A DNA stretch of 64,000 nucleotides. Origin: Erythrobacter sp. HI0063. Lineage in GTDB: Bacteria > Pseudomonadota > Alphaproteobacteria > Sphingomonadales > Sphingomonadaceae. A program made the position numbers and the translations under genes. The stretch spans positions 62,001 through 126,000 of the forward strand of contig NZ_LWFF01000274.1 of the NCBI RefSeq assembly GCF_001635685.1. Direction: 5' to 3'. The stretch's first letter is position 1. Each line of letters opens with the position of its first letter. The notes below the pieces were generated by a model. The model did not search any database, was not told where the DNA came from, and saw nothing but the letters and a program-made list of their open reading frames with translations. Below, piece after piece: positions 1 to 8,538 of the stretch.

Positions 1-621
1 TTCGGATACGAACGCTGGGTCGATTACATGCTCGACGTGCCGATGTATTTCGTCTTCCGCGATGGCCGATATATCGACGCGGCGGGCCTCAGCTTCCGCG
101 ATTTCTTCGACGGAAATCTGTCGGTGCTTCCGGGCGAAAAACCGACGCAGAGCGATTGGTGGGATCACCTCTCCACCGCCTTTCCCGAAGTGCGCCTCAA
201 AAGCTTCCTCGAAATGCGCGGCGCCGATGGCGGGCCGTGGAGCCGGATCTGCGCTCTGCCCGCTTTCTGGGTCGGCCTGCTCTACGATCAGACCGCGCTC
301 GATGCGGCATGGGACCTCGTCAAGGACTGGACGATGGAAGAGCGCGAGGATCTGCGCAACGCGGTGCCGAAATTGGCGCTCGACGCGCCGATTCCCGGCG
401 GCGGCAAGCTGCTCGATCTGGCGCGCGAAGTGATGAAGATCGCCCGCGCGGGCCTGTCGGCGCGCGCGCGCCTCAATTCGAGCGGGGACAACGAGACGGG
501 CTTCCTCGAAACGCTCGATGAGATCGTGACAACCGGGAAGGTGCCCGCGCAAGTCCTGCTCGACCGCTATCATGGCGAATGGGGCGGCGATATCGACCGG
601 GTCTACAAATACAGCTTCTAG
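1..621 (+). CDS. gshA: Glutamate-cysteine ligase, C-terminal part (gene cut by window start)
   Basis: Catalyses ATP-dependent joining of glutamate and cysteine, the first step of glutathione synthesis in the cytosol. The frame is open from base 1 to the TAG at 619-621, giving 206 residues with no start, so the N-terminal half lies outside the window. Recognisable segments are FGYERWVDYM at the start, FLEMRGADGGPW in the middle and NSSGDNETGFL near the end, as in the plant/alphaproteobacterial-type ligases (GCS2 family, about 450 residues). The next gene is convergent with a 9-base gap. Identification is by sequence recall only. Confidence 0.88.
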   Translation, partial: FGYERWVDYMLDVPMYFVFRDGRYIDAAGLSFRDFFDGNLSVLPGEKPTQSDWWDHLSTAFPEVRLKSFLEMRGADGGPWSRICALPAFWVGLLYDQTALDAAWDLVKDWTMEEREDLRNAVPKLALDAPIPGGGKLLDLAREVMKIARAGLSARARLNSSGDNETGFLETLDEIVTTGKVPAQVLLDRYHGEWGGDIDRVYKYSF

Positions 622-630
622 AGCCGGAGA

Positions 631-1983
631 TCAGGCGGGTACGGTCACCGGCCTCAACCCCTTGACCCAGGCGAACAATCGCGTCAGCGGCGCGGTAATC
701 AGCCCGTTTTCGGCCATGTAGTCGTAATATTCGCGGTATTTCGCGTCTTCGCGCAGCAGATGCGCCTCCTCGGTCCGCGCGCGCCAGTAATAGATACCGT
801 TAACGACCAGCAGGAAGAACGAGTTGCGGATCATTTCTACCGGGCTGCCGGTGGTGACGAGGAACGGCAGGGTTGCGAACCACCAGAACAGGTTCTTCGA
901 CACGTAAGCCGGGTGGCGCGTCCAGCGATAGGGGCCGTTGGTGATGACGCCGCGATAGGTGAGGTTGGAAAAGCGCAGGCCGAACACGAAGGTCGCCCAG
1001 GCATAGAAGAACGTCAGTATGACGAGCCACGTCCCCCAGCACGCGACCAGAAGATCGTTCCCCTGCATCCAGTACAGCCATTCCGGCGTGTTCTGCTGGT
1101 AATTCACGAACTGGGCGTTGCCCATGATCCCCCACACCATCGGGGGATAGCAGATCAGCGCCGCGATCCAGCCGCCGAGGAACGGATTGCCGCTGCGGAT
1201 ATGCGCGTCGAGCGGGCGCACGGTCATGATGTAGCCCACCGTGCCGATGATCACGTCCATCATGAACATGACTTCGATCAGGAACAGCGCCGCGCTGGCC
1301 GGTTGCGAAAAGGTCTGCGGCAGGTCCGCCGTCACCACGGTAGCAAAGGCGAATGGGACGATCGAGATCATGAAGGCGGTGTAGAACCCCTTGATGATCC
1401 AGGCGCGCCAGTGCTTCTTGATCTGCTCCGGTTCCCAGCCCGGCCTGCCGAGGATCAGCGCGCCGAAATGCCAGGCATGATCGCGCGGGTTCAGCATCAC
1501 CCGGTCGAGCCACAGCACATAGGGCACCGACAGCACGACCAGCGGGAGCGCCGCCCAGGTCAGCACCTTGATCGCGAAGACGTAATTCCCGTCCCAATAC
1601 CAGCGGCACAGGCAATAGAGCGCGGCGATCACCGCCCAGGTCGTCCACAGGCCGAGCAGCTTGACCATGCTGGTCCCGCGATCGGGCGCGCGGGTCTTTC
1701 GCAGGGACCAGTCGATCCCGGTCGAGGGGCGCAGATGCACCTTGTCGACGAAGACCGACCACAGCGCCATCGGCACCGCCGCCGCGACCAGTGCGGCCAG
1801 TGCGGAATGCGGCCCGCTCATCGGCTGGCGCGGCAAAGGAAGATCGAAATAGTCGGCAATCGCGGGGAAATTGCGCGACACCGCCACCCACGCGAACAAT
1901 CCCGCCAGCCCCACCAGGCCGACAAAGGAGGAAACGTCGCTCTGCGGTCTGGCGGCGCGTGGCGGCGCCTGTGCGGTGTTCAT
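631..1983 (-). CDS. ICMT-family integral membrane methyltransferase-like protein
   Basis: A 450-residue polytopic membrane protein with roughly ten hydrophobic segments. The C-terminal part carries the AdoMet-binding signature of the isoprenylcysteine carboxyl methyltransferase/PEMT fold: TRHPAY near residue 370, followed by YYWRARTEEAHLL and KYREYYDYM. Family knowledge suggests methylation of a lipid or small hydrophobic substrate at the inner membrane, but bacterial members mostly have no known substrate. It lies downstream of bamB on the same strand with a 60-base gap. The first 20 residues are Pro/Ala-rich and precede the first membrane segment. Function beyond 'ICMT-like' is inference. 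Confidence 0.7.
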   Translation of the reverse strand: MNTAQAPPRAARPQSDVSSFVGLVGLAGLFAWVAVSRNFPAIADYFDLPLPRQPMSGPHSALAALVAAAVPMALWSVFVDKVHLRPSTGIDWSLRKTRAPDRGTSMVKLLGLWTTWAVIAALYCLCRWYWDGNYVFAIKVLTWAALPLVVLSVPYVLWLDRVMLNPRDHAWHFGALILGRPGWEPEQIKKHWRAWIIKGFYTAFMISIVPFAFATVVTADLPQTFSQPASAALFLIEVMFMMDVIIGTVGYIMTVRPLDAHIRSGNPFLGGWIAALICYPPMVWGIMGNAQFVNYQQNTPEWLYWMQGNDLLVACWGTWLVILTFFYAWATFVFGLRFSNLTYRGVITNGPYRWTRHPAYVSKNLFWWFATLPFLVTTGSPVEMIRNSFFLLVVNGIYYWRARTEEAHLLREDAKYREYYDYMAENGLITAPLTRLFAWVKGLRPVTVPA

Positions 1984-2043
1984 GCGCGAAACTCCTACGC
2001 CGCAAGGGTTAACATGCGGGTAAGGCCGTGTCTCGCGCGGGGT

Positions 2044-3399
2044 TTAGCGAAAGGCGTGGATGCGCCCGCTATCGTCAAGGATGTAGAGCGTTTCGTTGGC
2101 CACCACCGGAGGCAGGCTGACCGGCTCGCCGAGCTCCTGATAGAGCTGCGCCGAGCCTTCGCCGGTGCTCACGCGCCACAATTCGCCGCGCGAATTGACC
2201 AGCCACAGCGAATTGCCCGCCAGCACCGGCCCGGTCCAGAAGATGGGATCCTTCTTCTTCTCGACATTGCGATACTCGGCCAGCTGGGTCAGCCAGCGCA
2301 CCTTGCCCGTCGAGCGCGCGATGGCGAGCAGGCGGGCATCGTCGGTCAGCGTGAAGATCCACTCGCCCGCAATTGCAGGCGTGGAAATGCCCGCGAGGTT
2401 CAGCTCCCAGATCCGCTGGCCGGTGACGAGCTCGTAAGCCGCCATGCGCCCACCCTGGCCGAGCGCGTAGACGCGGCCATTGTCGATGATGGGATCGGCA
2501 TCGATATCGGTCAGCGTGCCGACCTGGGTCGAGATGCTGGTGCGCGCCAGAGCGTCCGCCCACAGGCTGCGCCCGTTCTCGTAGCGATAGGCCACCAGCT
2601 CGCCCGAGCTGTAGCCTGCAATGACCGTGCCCTGCCCCACGGCAGGCGCGGCCACGCCGAACACGCCGGCCTGCGTCGAAGAGGCCGATTCCTGCCACTG
2701 GAGCGAGCCGTCATTGGCATCGAGCGCGAAGATCTGGTTGTCCTGCGTCATCACATAGACCGACCCGAACGCGACGGTGGGTGAACCGCGCAGCGGGCCG
2801 GATGGGGTGACCTTCCACAATTCGTTGCCGGTCGCCGCGTCCATGGCGATGACCTCGCCCGCGCCATTGGTGCCATAAAGCTTGCCACTGTCGAAGCTCA
2901 CGCCGCCGCCGAAGGCGCTGTTGCGCAGATTGTTTTCGAGCGCGGCGTTGCGGGTCCATATCCTGGCACCGGTCTGCGCGTCGAAGGCGTAAACCGTGCC
3001 GTCCACGTCGACGGCGTAGAGCCGTCCACCGCCGACCACGGGCGCAGCGCCGAGGCGCGCGCGATTGCTCGATCCGGCGATCTGCGCGGTCCAGGCCTTG
3101 GTCGGCTGCTGACCCAAAGCGAGATGGCCGTAGGACTTGCTGGCCGTGCCGCCGGCTTGCGCGAAGCTGGCATTGGTCTGCGCGGGCGGCAGCACCACCT
3201 GGACGCTGGCCAGCGCGGGATCGACCTGTGCGCCGGTTTCGATGCGCGACAGGATCGGAATACGCTCGCCCACGGTGGGCGTGGTGTTGTCGTCGTCCCC
3301 GCCGCCGAACAGTCCGCCTGCGCAGGCCGACAGGCCAAGCGTCAACGCGCCGAAAAGGCCGGTCCGGGCCAGGATCTTCGTCTTGGAAATGCTCGTCAT
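2044..3399 (-). CDS. bamB: Outer-membrane assembly lipoprotein BamB (PQQ-like beta-propeller)
   Basis: Lipoprotein of the BAM complex that inserts beta-barrel proteins into the outer membrane. The 451-residue protein has a lipoprotein signal peptide ending in the lipobox LSAC and then repeated blades rich in A-x-D-A-x-TG-x-x-W motifs (FDAQTGARIW, MDAATGNELW, LDANDGSLQW). The start at 3399 gives a basic n-region (MTSISKTK). An upstream in-frame ATG at 3426 overlaps the previous stop as ATGA and would add nine residues, so coupled translation from there is possible. It follows a YfgM-like TPR gene, a usual partner. The GTPase gene der, often next in this order, is absent. Confidence 0.85.
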   Translation of the reverse strand: MTSISKTKILARTGLFGALTLGLSACAGGLFGGGDDDNTTPTVGERIPILSRIETGAQVDPALASVQVVLPPAQTNASFAQAGGTASKSYGHLALGQQPTKAWTAQIAGSSNRARLGAAPVVGGGRLYAVDVDGTVYAFDAQTGARIWTRNAALENNLRNSAFGGGVSFDSGKLYGTNGAGEVIAMDAATGNELWKVTPSGPLRGSPTVAFGSVYVMTQDNQIFALDANDGSLQWQESASSTQAGVFGVAAPAVGQGTVIAGYSSGELVAYRYENGRSLWADALARTSISTQVGTLTDIDADPIIDNGRVYALGQGGRMAAYELVTGQRIWELNLAGISTPAIAGEWIFTLTDDARLLAIARSTGKVRWLTQLAEYRNVEKKKDPIFWTGPVLAGNSLWLVNSRGELWRVSTGEGSAQLYQELGEPVSLPPVVANETLYILDDSGRIHAFR

Positions 3400-3422
3400 A
3401 GCGTTGTGCCTGTGATTGCGCG

Positions 3423-4226
3423 TCATTCGGCCGCCGGTGCGCCTGGCGCGTCCGGCTCCGCTTCGCGGTCGATACCCTGTTGTTCGAGAAGCGCGTCGAC
3501 ATCCGCAATGGCGTCGACGCCCAGAATGCCCGCCATCTGGCGCGAGCGCGAGCGCAGGCTTTCCGGCGCGGTCTCGCTCTGCGCGATCTGCGAGAACAGT
3601 TTGCCCGCCTCAGCCCGGTTGCCCCGTTCGAGCTGCGCCATGGCGACCAGTTCCGCCGCGCTGCCGAAGAAGGGATGATCGGGCTGGGCCAGCGCATTCA
3701 GTTCGCTGACCACGGCGCCCTTGTCCATCGTATCGAACCCGGCCGAAACCTTGCGGATCAACGCCAGATCGCGCAGCGGCTGCGGCGCGCTTGCATCCTT
3801 GGCGAGCGCATCGAACGCGGCCACCGCCTGTTCAGTATCGCCACGGCGGGCCAGAATCGCGCCGCGCATCATCTTGGCATTCGCGCTCGCCGCACCGCGA
3901 TCGGCGGCGGCAAGGCCTTCGAGATTGTCGTAGGCCGTCTGAAGATTGCCCGCCTCCAGATTGTCGAGCGCGGCAATCAGCACCTCGCCATCGGCCTCAC
4001 GCGCAGCCTCCTGCTGGTTCTGCCAGAAGAGATAGCCCGCAAAGGCGACGAGCAGCAGGACGATCGCGCCCGCGATCGGCACGCCGTATTTCTTGCCGAA
4101 GCTTTGCAGATCGCCCTGGCGGACGGCATCGTCCACTTCGCGGATCAGCGCGTCGTCTTCGGCGGCCTTGCGGCGTGCCAGTTCTTCTTCGCGGGTAAGG
4201 GCGGGTTTTTTCGGTGTGAGAGCCAC
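3423..4226 (-). CDS. YfgM-like membrane-anchored TPR protein
   Basis: A 267-residue protein with a charged cytoplasmic N-terminus, a single membrane helix around residues 49-70 (AGAIVLLLVAFAGYLFW) and a helical, TPR-like C-terminal domain exposed to the periplasm. YfgM proteins bind the Sec translocon and periplasmic chaperones and are typically encoded just before bamB, as here (ATGA overlap if the upstream bamB start is used). The start is GTG with only a weak ribosome binding site. The last 25 residues are acidic and Pro/Ala-rich. The family call is fairly safe; a role in envelope protein folding is inferred from the neighbour. Confidence 0.75.
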   Translation of the reverse strand: MALTPKKPALTREEELARRKAAEDDALIREVDDAVRQGDLQSFGKKYGVPIAGAIVLLLVAFAGYLFWQNQQEAAREADGEVLIAALDNLEAGNLQTAYDNLEGLAAADRGAASANAKMMRGAILARRGDTEQAVAAFDALAKDASAPQPLRDLALIRKVSAGFDTMDKGAVVSELNALAQPDHPFFGSAAELVAMAQLERGNRAEAGKLFSQIAQSETAPESLRSRSRQMAGILGVDAIADVDALLEQQGIDREAEPDAPGAPAAE

Positions 4227-4405
4227 GAGCGGCTGGTTTCCCGTTCAGATAAGCGTTGCGTTCGGCATCACGGCGACAATCTCGCCCACCGGTTCAGCGG
4301 CGTTCATTAGGCGGCGCACCGCGTAAGGGCAATGGGCTGGGGAAACTGCGTGGGCATGACCCGCCGCCTGCGCCCGCATGCGTGAATGGCGGCTGAAACC
4401 TTCGC

Positions 4406-5596
4406 TCAGAGATCGAAGCCGTGCATCGCGCTCGAATAGAGGCGGCGATAGGTAGCGATCATCTTGTCCGCATCGAATTGCGCGCGGGCCTTTGCGCGGT
4501 TCGCCTTGCCCACCGTGTCGCGCAGTTTCGCATCGTCCGACAGAGCGACGAGCTCGCTTGCGATCGCTTCCTCGCTCGGCGTGTCGGCGAGATAGGCTCG
4601 GTTTTCTTCGGCGACGATGTCCGCGATATCGCCCACTTCGGGCGCCACCACCGCACGCCCCGCCGCCATCGCCTCGACAACGGAGAGCGGGAATTGCTCG
4701 CTGTCGCTCGACAGGGCGAAGATGTCGAACAGGCCGACCACTTTGGCAGGATCGTCCACCGCTCCGGGCAGATGGACGCGATCGTTCAGTTCCAGCCGGT
4801 CGATCTCCGCCTCGATCCGCGCGCGATCCGGCCCCTCCCCGCATACGATCAGATGCCAGTCATCGGGCATGGCGGCAAAGGCGCGCACCAGACGCGGGAG
4901 ATTCTTGACCGGGCGCAGACCCGCCATTGTGCCCACCCATTTTTCGCCCGGCCTTTTCAAAAGGCGTGGAATCGCATCGGTCTTGGGCTTGGCGGCAAAG
5001 GCACCGGTGTCGATACCGTTGGGAATGCGCTTCACCCGCCCGAGCGGCTGCTGCCATTCGACAAGCGCGATCTCTTCCAGCACGCTCGACGGGACGACCA
5101 GGCCAGAGGATTTGCCCAGAGCGATCCGGCGAAACCAGGTCCGCCGCTGCTTGCGTTTGACCAGCTCGCTTTCGTCGAAGCCATCCTCGTGATGGATCAG
5201 CTTGGGCAGGTCGAACGCCTCGGAAAACAGCGTGTGCGCCATCACCGCGTCCATCGCGCCCCAATTATAGGTCAGCACGAGATCGTAGCCGCGCATCGCC
5301 TTGGCGAGTTTTTGCAAGCGTCCGGGCGTCGGCAATCCCTTGAGCGCGGGAAAATCCGGCTGCAGCGTGACCGCGATCCCCGGTCGGATGCGCTTCGCCG
5401 CGCCCAGCTGGTCGGGTTCGGCGGAAACGATCGTATGCCGCGCCTTGGCCCCGAAAGCATTGATCAGCTGGACGCAGCGCAGCTCCTTGCCCCCCGGCGA
5501 GAACGTGGAGTGGATGTGCAGGATATGCGGCACGCGCGATGCCTGCCGAACGTCTTGCTTGCCCGCGCGGCGGGGCGGACCCTTGGACTTACTCAT
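4406..5596 (-). CDS. Glycosyltransferase, GT4-like (Glycos_transf_1)
   Basis: A 396-residue GT-B fold glycosyltransferase. The N-terminal half begins with a basic stretch, then HILHIHSTFSPGGKEL, the glycine-rich acceptor-side loop. The C-terminal half carries VGTMAGLRPVKNLPRLVRAF, VCGEGPDRARIE and the E-x7-E element near SDSEQFPLSVVEAMAAGR that binds the nucleotide sugar. The ATG at 5596 overlaps the stop of the upstream hydrolase gene as ATGA, which settles the start; longer in-frame extensions are low-complexity noise. The acceptor is unknown. No polysaccharide cluster surrounds it. A 179-base gap before the TPR gene holds nothing I recognise. Confidence 0.85.
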   Translation of the reverse strand: MSKSKGPPRRAGKQDVRQASRVPHILHIHSTFSPGGKELRCVQLINAFGAKARHTIVSAEPDQLGAAKRIRPGIAVTLQPDFPALKGLPTPGRLQKLAKAMRGYDLVLTYNWGAMDAVMAHTLFSEAFDLPKLIHHEDGFDESELVKRKQRRTWFRRIALGKSSGLVVPSSVLEEIALVEWQQPLGRVKRIPNGIDTGAFAAKPKTDAIPRLLKRPGEKWVGTMAGLRPVKNLPRLVRAFAAMPDDWHLIVCGEGPDRARIEAEIDRLELNDRVHLPGAVDDPAKVVGLFDIFALSSDSEQFPLSVVEAMAAGRAVVAPEVGDIADIVAEENRAYLADTPSEEAIASELVALSDDAKLRDTVGKANRAKARAQFDADKMIATYRRLYSSAMHGFDL

Positions 5597-6468
5597 GCGA
5601 ATTCGGACAGGAAAGCGTCGATCGCGGCGCGCGCCTCGGGCTCGTCGAGCGTGGGGGCATGGCCGGTTTCGGGGATCGTCACTGCCTTTGCTTGCGGATG
5701 GCGGCGCTGCATTTCCGACAGCGTTTCTGCCGCGAACAGCGTGGATATCTCGCCCCGCACCACCAGTACCGGCTTGCCCTTCAGCGCTTCGAAGGCCGGC
5801 CACATATCGGGTGGCACCGCGCCTTCGTCGGCAGCCATGATCGGCTCGGCGATCTTCATGTCGTAATCGTAGGAAATGCGGCCATTGTTGCACAGCACCA
5901 GCGTGCGCTTGGCCATCCTGATCCAGTCCTCGGTATCGAAGCGCGGGAAGGCGGCGCCATGCGTTTCCTCCAGCGCGCGCGCGGCATGCATCCAGGTGGG
6001 AAAGCTGCGCCCCTGCCCGACATAGGACTTGATCGCGTCCAGCCCCTCGGTCCGCAATTCGGGGCCGATATCGTTCAGCACCGCACCCGCAATCGTCTGG
6101 TGGCGAGTGGCGGCCAGAATCATCGTGATGATCCCGCCCATCGACGTTCCGATCGAAACGAACCGCTCGATCCCCTGATCTTCCAGCAGCGCGACGACAT
6201 CGCCGACATAGGTGGGGACGGCATAGCTCGCCGGGTCGGGCGCATAATCGCTATCGCCCCGCCCGCGCATTTCGGGCACCAGCACGCGCCATCCGCTCGC
6301 CAGATGCTCCGCCAGATCGGCGAAATCGCGCGCATTGCGGGTGAGGCCGTGGAGGCAGATTATCGGCGGGCGCGCGGGATCGGCGCCTTCGCTGGCCGGA
6401 TAGTCACGGTAATGCAGGGTGAGGCCGTCGGCGCTTTGCCAGGTCCGGTCGGTATAGGGCTTGTCCAT
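5593..6468 (-). CDS. Alpha/beta hydrolase
   Basis: A 291-residue alpha/beta-hydrolase with oxyanion-hole segment CLHGLTRNARDF, nucleophile elbow GTSMGG (serine) and a C-terminal histidine in PETGHAPTLDEP. The acid lies in the core before it. The substrate cannot be told; homologues are often annotated as esterase or as MhpC/haloperoxidase-like. The ATG at 6468 is chosen; a GTG at 6492 would add eight residues, and neither has a clear ribosome binding site. It is divergent from selO (111 bases between starts) and overlaps the glycosyltransferase gene by four bases, so the two are probably cotranscribed. Confidence 0.82.
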   Translation of the reverse strand: MDKPYTDRTWQSADGLTLHYRDYPASEGADPARPPIICLHGLTRNARDFADLAEHLASGWRVLVPEMRGRGDSDYAPDPASYAVPTYVGDVVALLEDQGIERFVSIGTSMGGIITMILAATRHQTIAGAVLNDIGPELRTEGLDAIKSYVGQGRSFPTWMHAARALEETHGAAFPRFDTEDWIRMAKRTLVLCNNGRISYDYDMKIAEPIMAADEGAVPPDMWPAFEALKGKPVLVVRGEISTLFAAETLSEMQRRHPQAKAVTIPETGHAPTLDEPEARAAIDAFLSEFA

Positions 6469-6579
6469 TATCGGCGCGCTGTCGCTCTTCACTGGCTGTG
6501 TCGGTCATACGGAACGGTCGGACCCGCGGTTTCGGCGGGCGGCCTTGTGCCGTATCGGTCTCACCCCCACTATCGCTGG

Positions 6580-7971
6580 ATGAACGACCCTGCGCAAGCC
6601 GCCTCCTATCGTCCCGACAACCCCATCGCCGCGCTGGCCGACTGGATCGGCGATCCGGTGGAGGCCGCAGACTTCCCCGAAACCGTACTGCGCTGGCGCA
6701 ACGATCGCGCGGCGCAAACCGTCGGGCTGGCGGATTTGAGCGATACCGACTGGGTGCGCCATTTCGGGCGGTTCGATCCCTTGCCCGGCAATCTCCCCCA
6801 CCCGCTCGCGCTGCGCTATCACGGGCATCAATTCCGGGTCTACAATCCCGAGATCGGCGATGGGCGCGGTTTTCTCTTCGCCCAGATGCGGGACGACTCC
6901 GGTCGCCTGATGGATCTCGGCACCAAGGGATCGGGCACCACGCCGTGGAGCCGACGGGGCGATGGGCGGCTGACACTGAAAGGTGCGGTGCGCGAGATGC
7001 TGGCGACCGAAATGATCGAAGCACTCGGCGTGAATACGTCGAAGACCTTTTCGGTGATCGAAACCGGCGAGCAGCTCGAACGCGGCGACGAGCCCTCGCC
7101 CACCCGCTCCGCCGTGCTGACGCGGCTCAGCCACGGACATATCCGCATCGGCACCTTCCAGCGCCTGCTGGCCTTGGAGGAACGCGATCATATGGTTGAG
7201 CTGATCGACTATTGCCTGGCGCAATTCCCCGGCCCTCCGCCCCCCGATGACGCCCCCGACCGCGACCAGCCTGCCGCGCGTTTGATGCACCTGGTGGTCG
7301 AACGCATGGCCGATCTGGCGGCGAGTTACATGGTGGCGGGCTTCGTCCACGGCGTCCTCAACACCGACAACATGAACATTTCGGGCGAGAGTTTCGATTA
7401 CGGCCCGTGGCGGTTTCTGCCCCGCTGGGATTCCGGCTTCACCGCGGCGTATTTCGACCATGCGGGGCTTTACGCCTTCGGTCGCCAGCCCGAAGCGTTG
7501 CACTGGAATTGCGGACAGCTTGCAGTGGCGTTGCGCCTCGTTTGCGATGCTCCGCCCCTGATCGCCGCGCTGGAGCGGTTCGGTTCGCTCTATATGGAAG
7601 CGGTCGGGCGGCGCTGGTGCTGGCGGCTCGGTGTCGCGAGCCGTGGGCCGGAGGCGGATGCGGCGCTTGTGGGCGCATGCGAGCGGGCGACGCGGGACAG
7701 CGGCGAAAGCCCTGACGCTTTCTTCCACCGGCACCGGGGCGGGCGGAACGCGGAGGCAAGCCTAGCCGAGGCATTTTCGGGCCATTCGCCTACGGACAGC
7801 GCACATCCGTATTGGAACGAAGAACCCGAAACGATGGTAATCGAGGAGGTCGAGCGTATCTGGGCCGCCATCGACGAGACGGACGATTGGCAGCCTCTGG
7901 CCGAAAAAATCGCCGCCATCCGCCGCGTGGGCGCCGCGCACGGCGACGCTCCGCAGCCTGCCGGCCAGTAG
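6580..7971 (+). CDS. selO: Protein adenylyltransferase SelO (YdiU family)
   Basis: SelO is a pseudokinase-fold enzyme that transfers AMP from ATP to protein hydroxyls and is linked to redox homeostasis. The 463-residue product has the glycine-rich KGSGTTPWSRRGDGR segment (about 116-130) and the active-site run HGVLNTDNMNI with N261 and D263. D273 of DYGPW is the second metal ligand. These match the characterised enzyme's catalytic positions. The ATG at 6580 begins the family-typical N-terminus; a much longer open frame upstream on this strand is antisense to the hydrolase gene and is not coding. Length is normal to slightly short. Confidence 0.9.
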   Translation: MNDPAQAASYRPDNPIAALADWIGDPVEAADFPETVLRWRNDRAAQTVGLADLSDTDWVRHFGRFDPLPGNLPHPLALRYHGHQFRVYNPEIGDGRGFLFAQMRDDSGRLMDLGTKGSGTTPWSRRGDGRLTLKGAVREMLATEMIEALGVNTSKTFSVIETGEQLERGDEPSPTRSAVLTRLSHGHIRIGTFQRLLALEERDHMVELIDYCLAQFPGPPPPDDAPDRDQPAARLMHLVVERMADLAASYMVAGFVHGVLNTDNMNISGESFDYGPWRFLPRWDSGFTAAYFDHAGLYAFGRQPEALHWNCGQLAVALRLVCDAPPLIAALERFGSLYMEAVGRRWCWRLGVASRGPEADAALVGACERATRDSGESPDAFFHRHRGGRNAEASLAEAFSGHSPTDSAHPYWNEEPETMVIEEVERIWAAIDETDDWQPLAEKIAAIRRVGAAHGDAPQPAGQ

Positions 7972-7981
7972 CAATCACGAT

Positions 7982-8521
7982 TTAGCGCGAAGGCGCCTGG
8001 CTCGTCATCTGAAGCGGCTGGAGGTCGATGCCGACCAGTTTCCAGCGGCCCTGTTCCCACTGATAATACAGGTCGAACCCGATCGAGATCGGGCGCATCT
8101 GGAACACGCCCTGCACGCGGAAGACGTCTTCCTGGACCAATTGCGGCGCCACCGTATAGGTCGGCGGGACCAGCAACGCGTTGGAAAGATCGATCTGAAG
8201 CTCGCGCAGGCCCGCGAAGATCTGGCCCAATTGCGCAGGCGTGTTGTTGATCTGGAACCCTTGCGCCGAGATATCCCGCAGCACCGAGTAATTGCCCGAC
8301 CTGTTGGCATGATCGACCGCCGCGACGGTGGACCAAATCAGCTTGGACAGTTCGAGTTGCCCCGGGGTCGGCCGAACCGATGGCGGCGGCTGAACGCTGG
8401 ACTGGGGCGCGGCCTGCTGTGCGGAAGCGGGCACGGAAGAGGCAAGCGCCGCTGCCAGTGCGACGAAAAATGCCGGGGCAGGACGCCCCGGCATTTTCCT
8501 GATGTTTGCGATCCTGAACAT
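7982..8521 (-). CDS. Secreted protein of unknown function downstream of the autotransporter
   Basis: A 179-residue protein with a signal peptide (hydrophobic FFVALAAALASSV, cleavage after PASAQ) and a mature part ending in a strand-rich region (QGVFQMRPISIGFDLYYQW, GRWKLVGID) that resembles an NTF2/SnoaL-like fold. I do not recognise a family. Its ATG at 8521 lies 17 bases after the stop of the trimeric autotransporter gene, so it looks cotranscribed and may be an accessory factor (inference). Oddly, a strong terminator-like hairpin (8467-8497) lies inside its signal-peptide codons. The alternative ATG for residue 10 falls in the hairpin's 5' arm. Confidence 0.7.
   Translation of the reverse strand: MFRIANIRKMPGRPAPAFFVALAAALASSVPASAQQAAPQSSVQPPPSVRPTPGQLELSKLIWSTVAAVDHANRSGNYSVLRDISAQGFQINNTPAQLGQIFAGLRELQIDLSNALLVPPTYTVAPQLVQEDVFRVQGVFQMRPISIGFDLYYQWEQGRWKLVGIDLQPLQMTSQAPSR
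8467..8497 (-). terminator. Intrinsic terminator-like hairpin overlapping start of downstream gene
   Basis: A perfect 13-bp inverted repeat (AAAATGCCGGGGC / GCCCCGGCATTTT) with a 5-base loop, followed on the minus strand by a run of five T. It begins 42 bases after the autotransporter stop codon, the right place for its terminator. It also lies within codons 9-18 of the next gene, so it may act as an attenuator or as an RNA structure that limits translation of that gene. Confidence 0.75.
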
Positions 8522-8538
8522 GGACCGGGTGTAGCCGC

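Noticed and set aside
760-2784. 674-residue open frame antisense to the ICMT-like and bamB genes
   Set aside because: High-GC shadow rich in Arg, Pro and Gly; the opposite strand carries two clear protein families.
5539-6579. Extension of selO about 1 kb upstream in the same frame
   Set aside because: The extra part is antisense to the alpha/beta hydrolase gene; SelO homology begins at the ATG at 6580.
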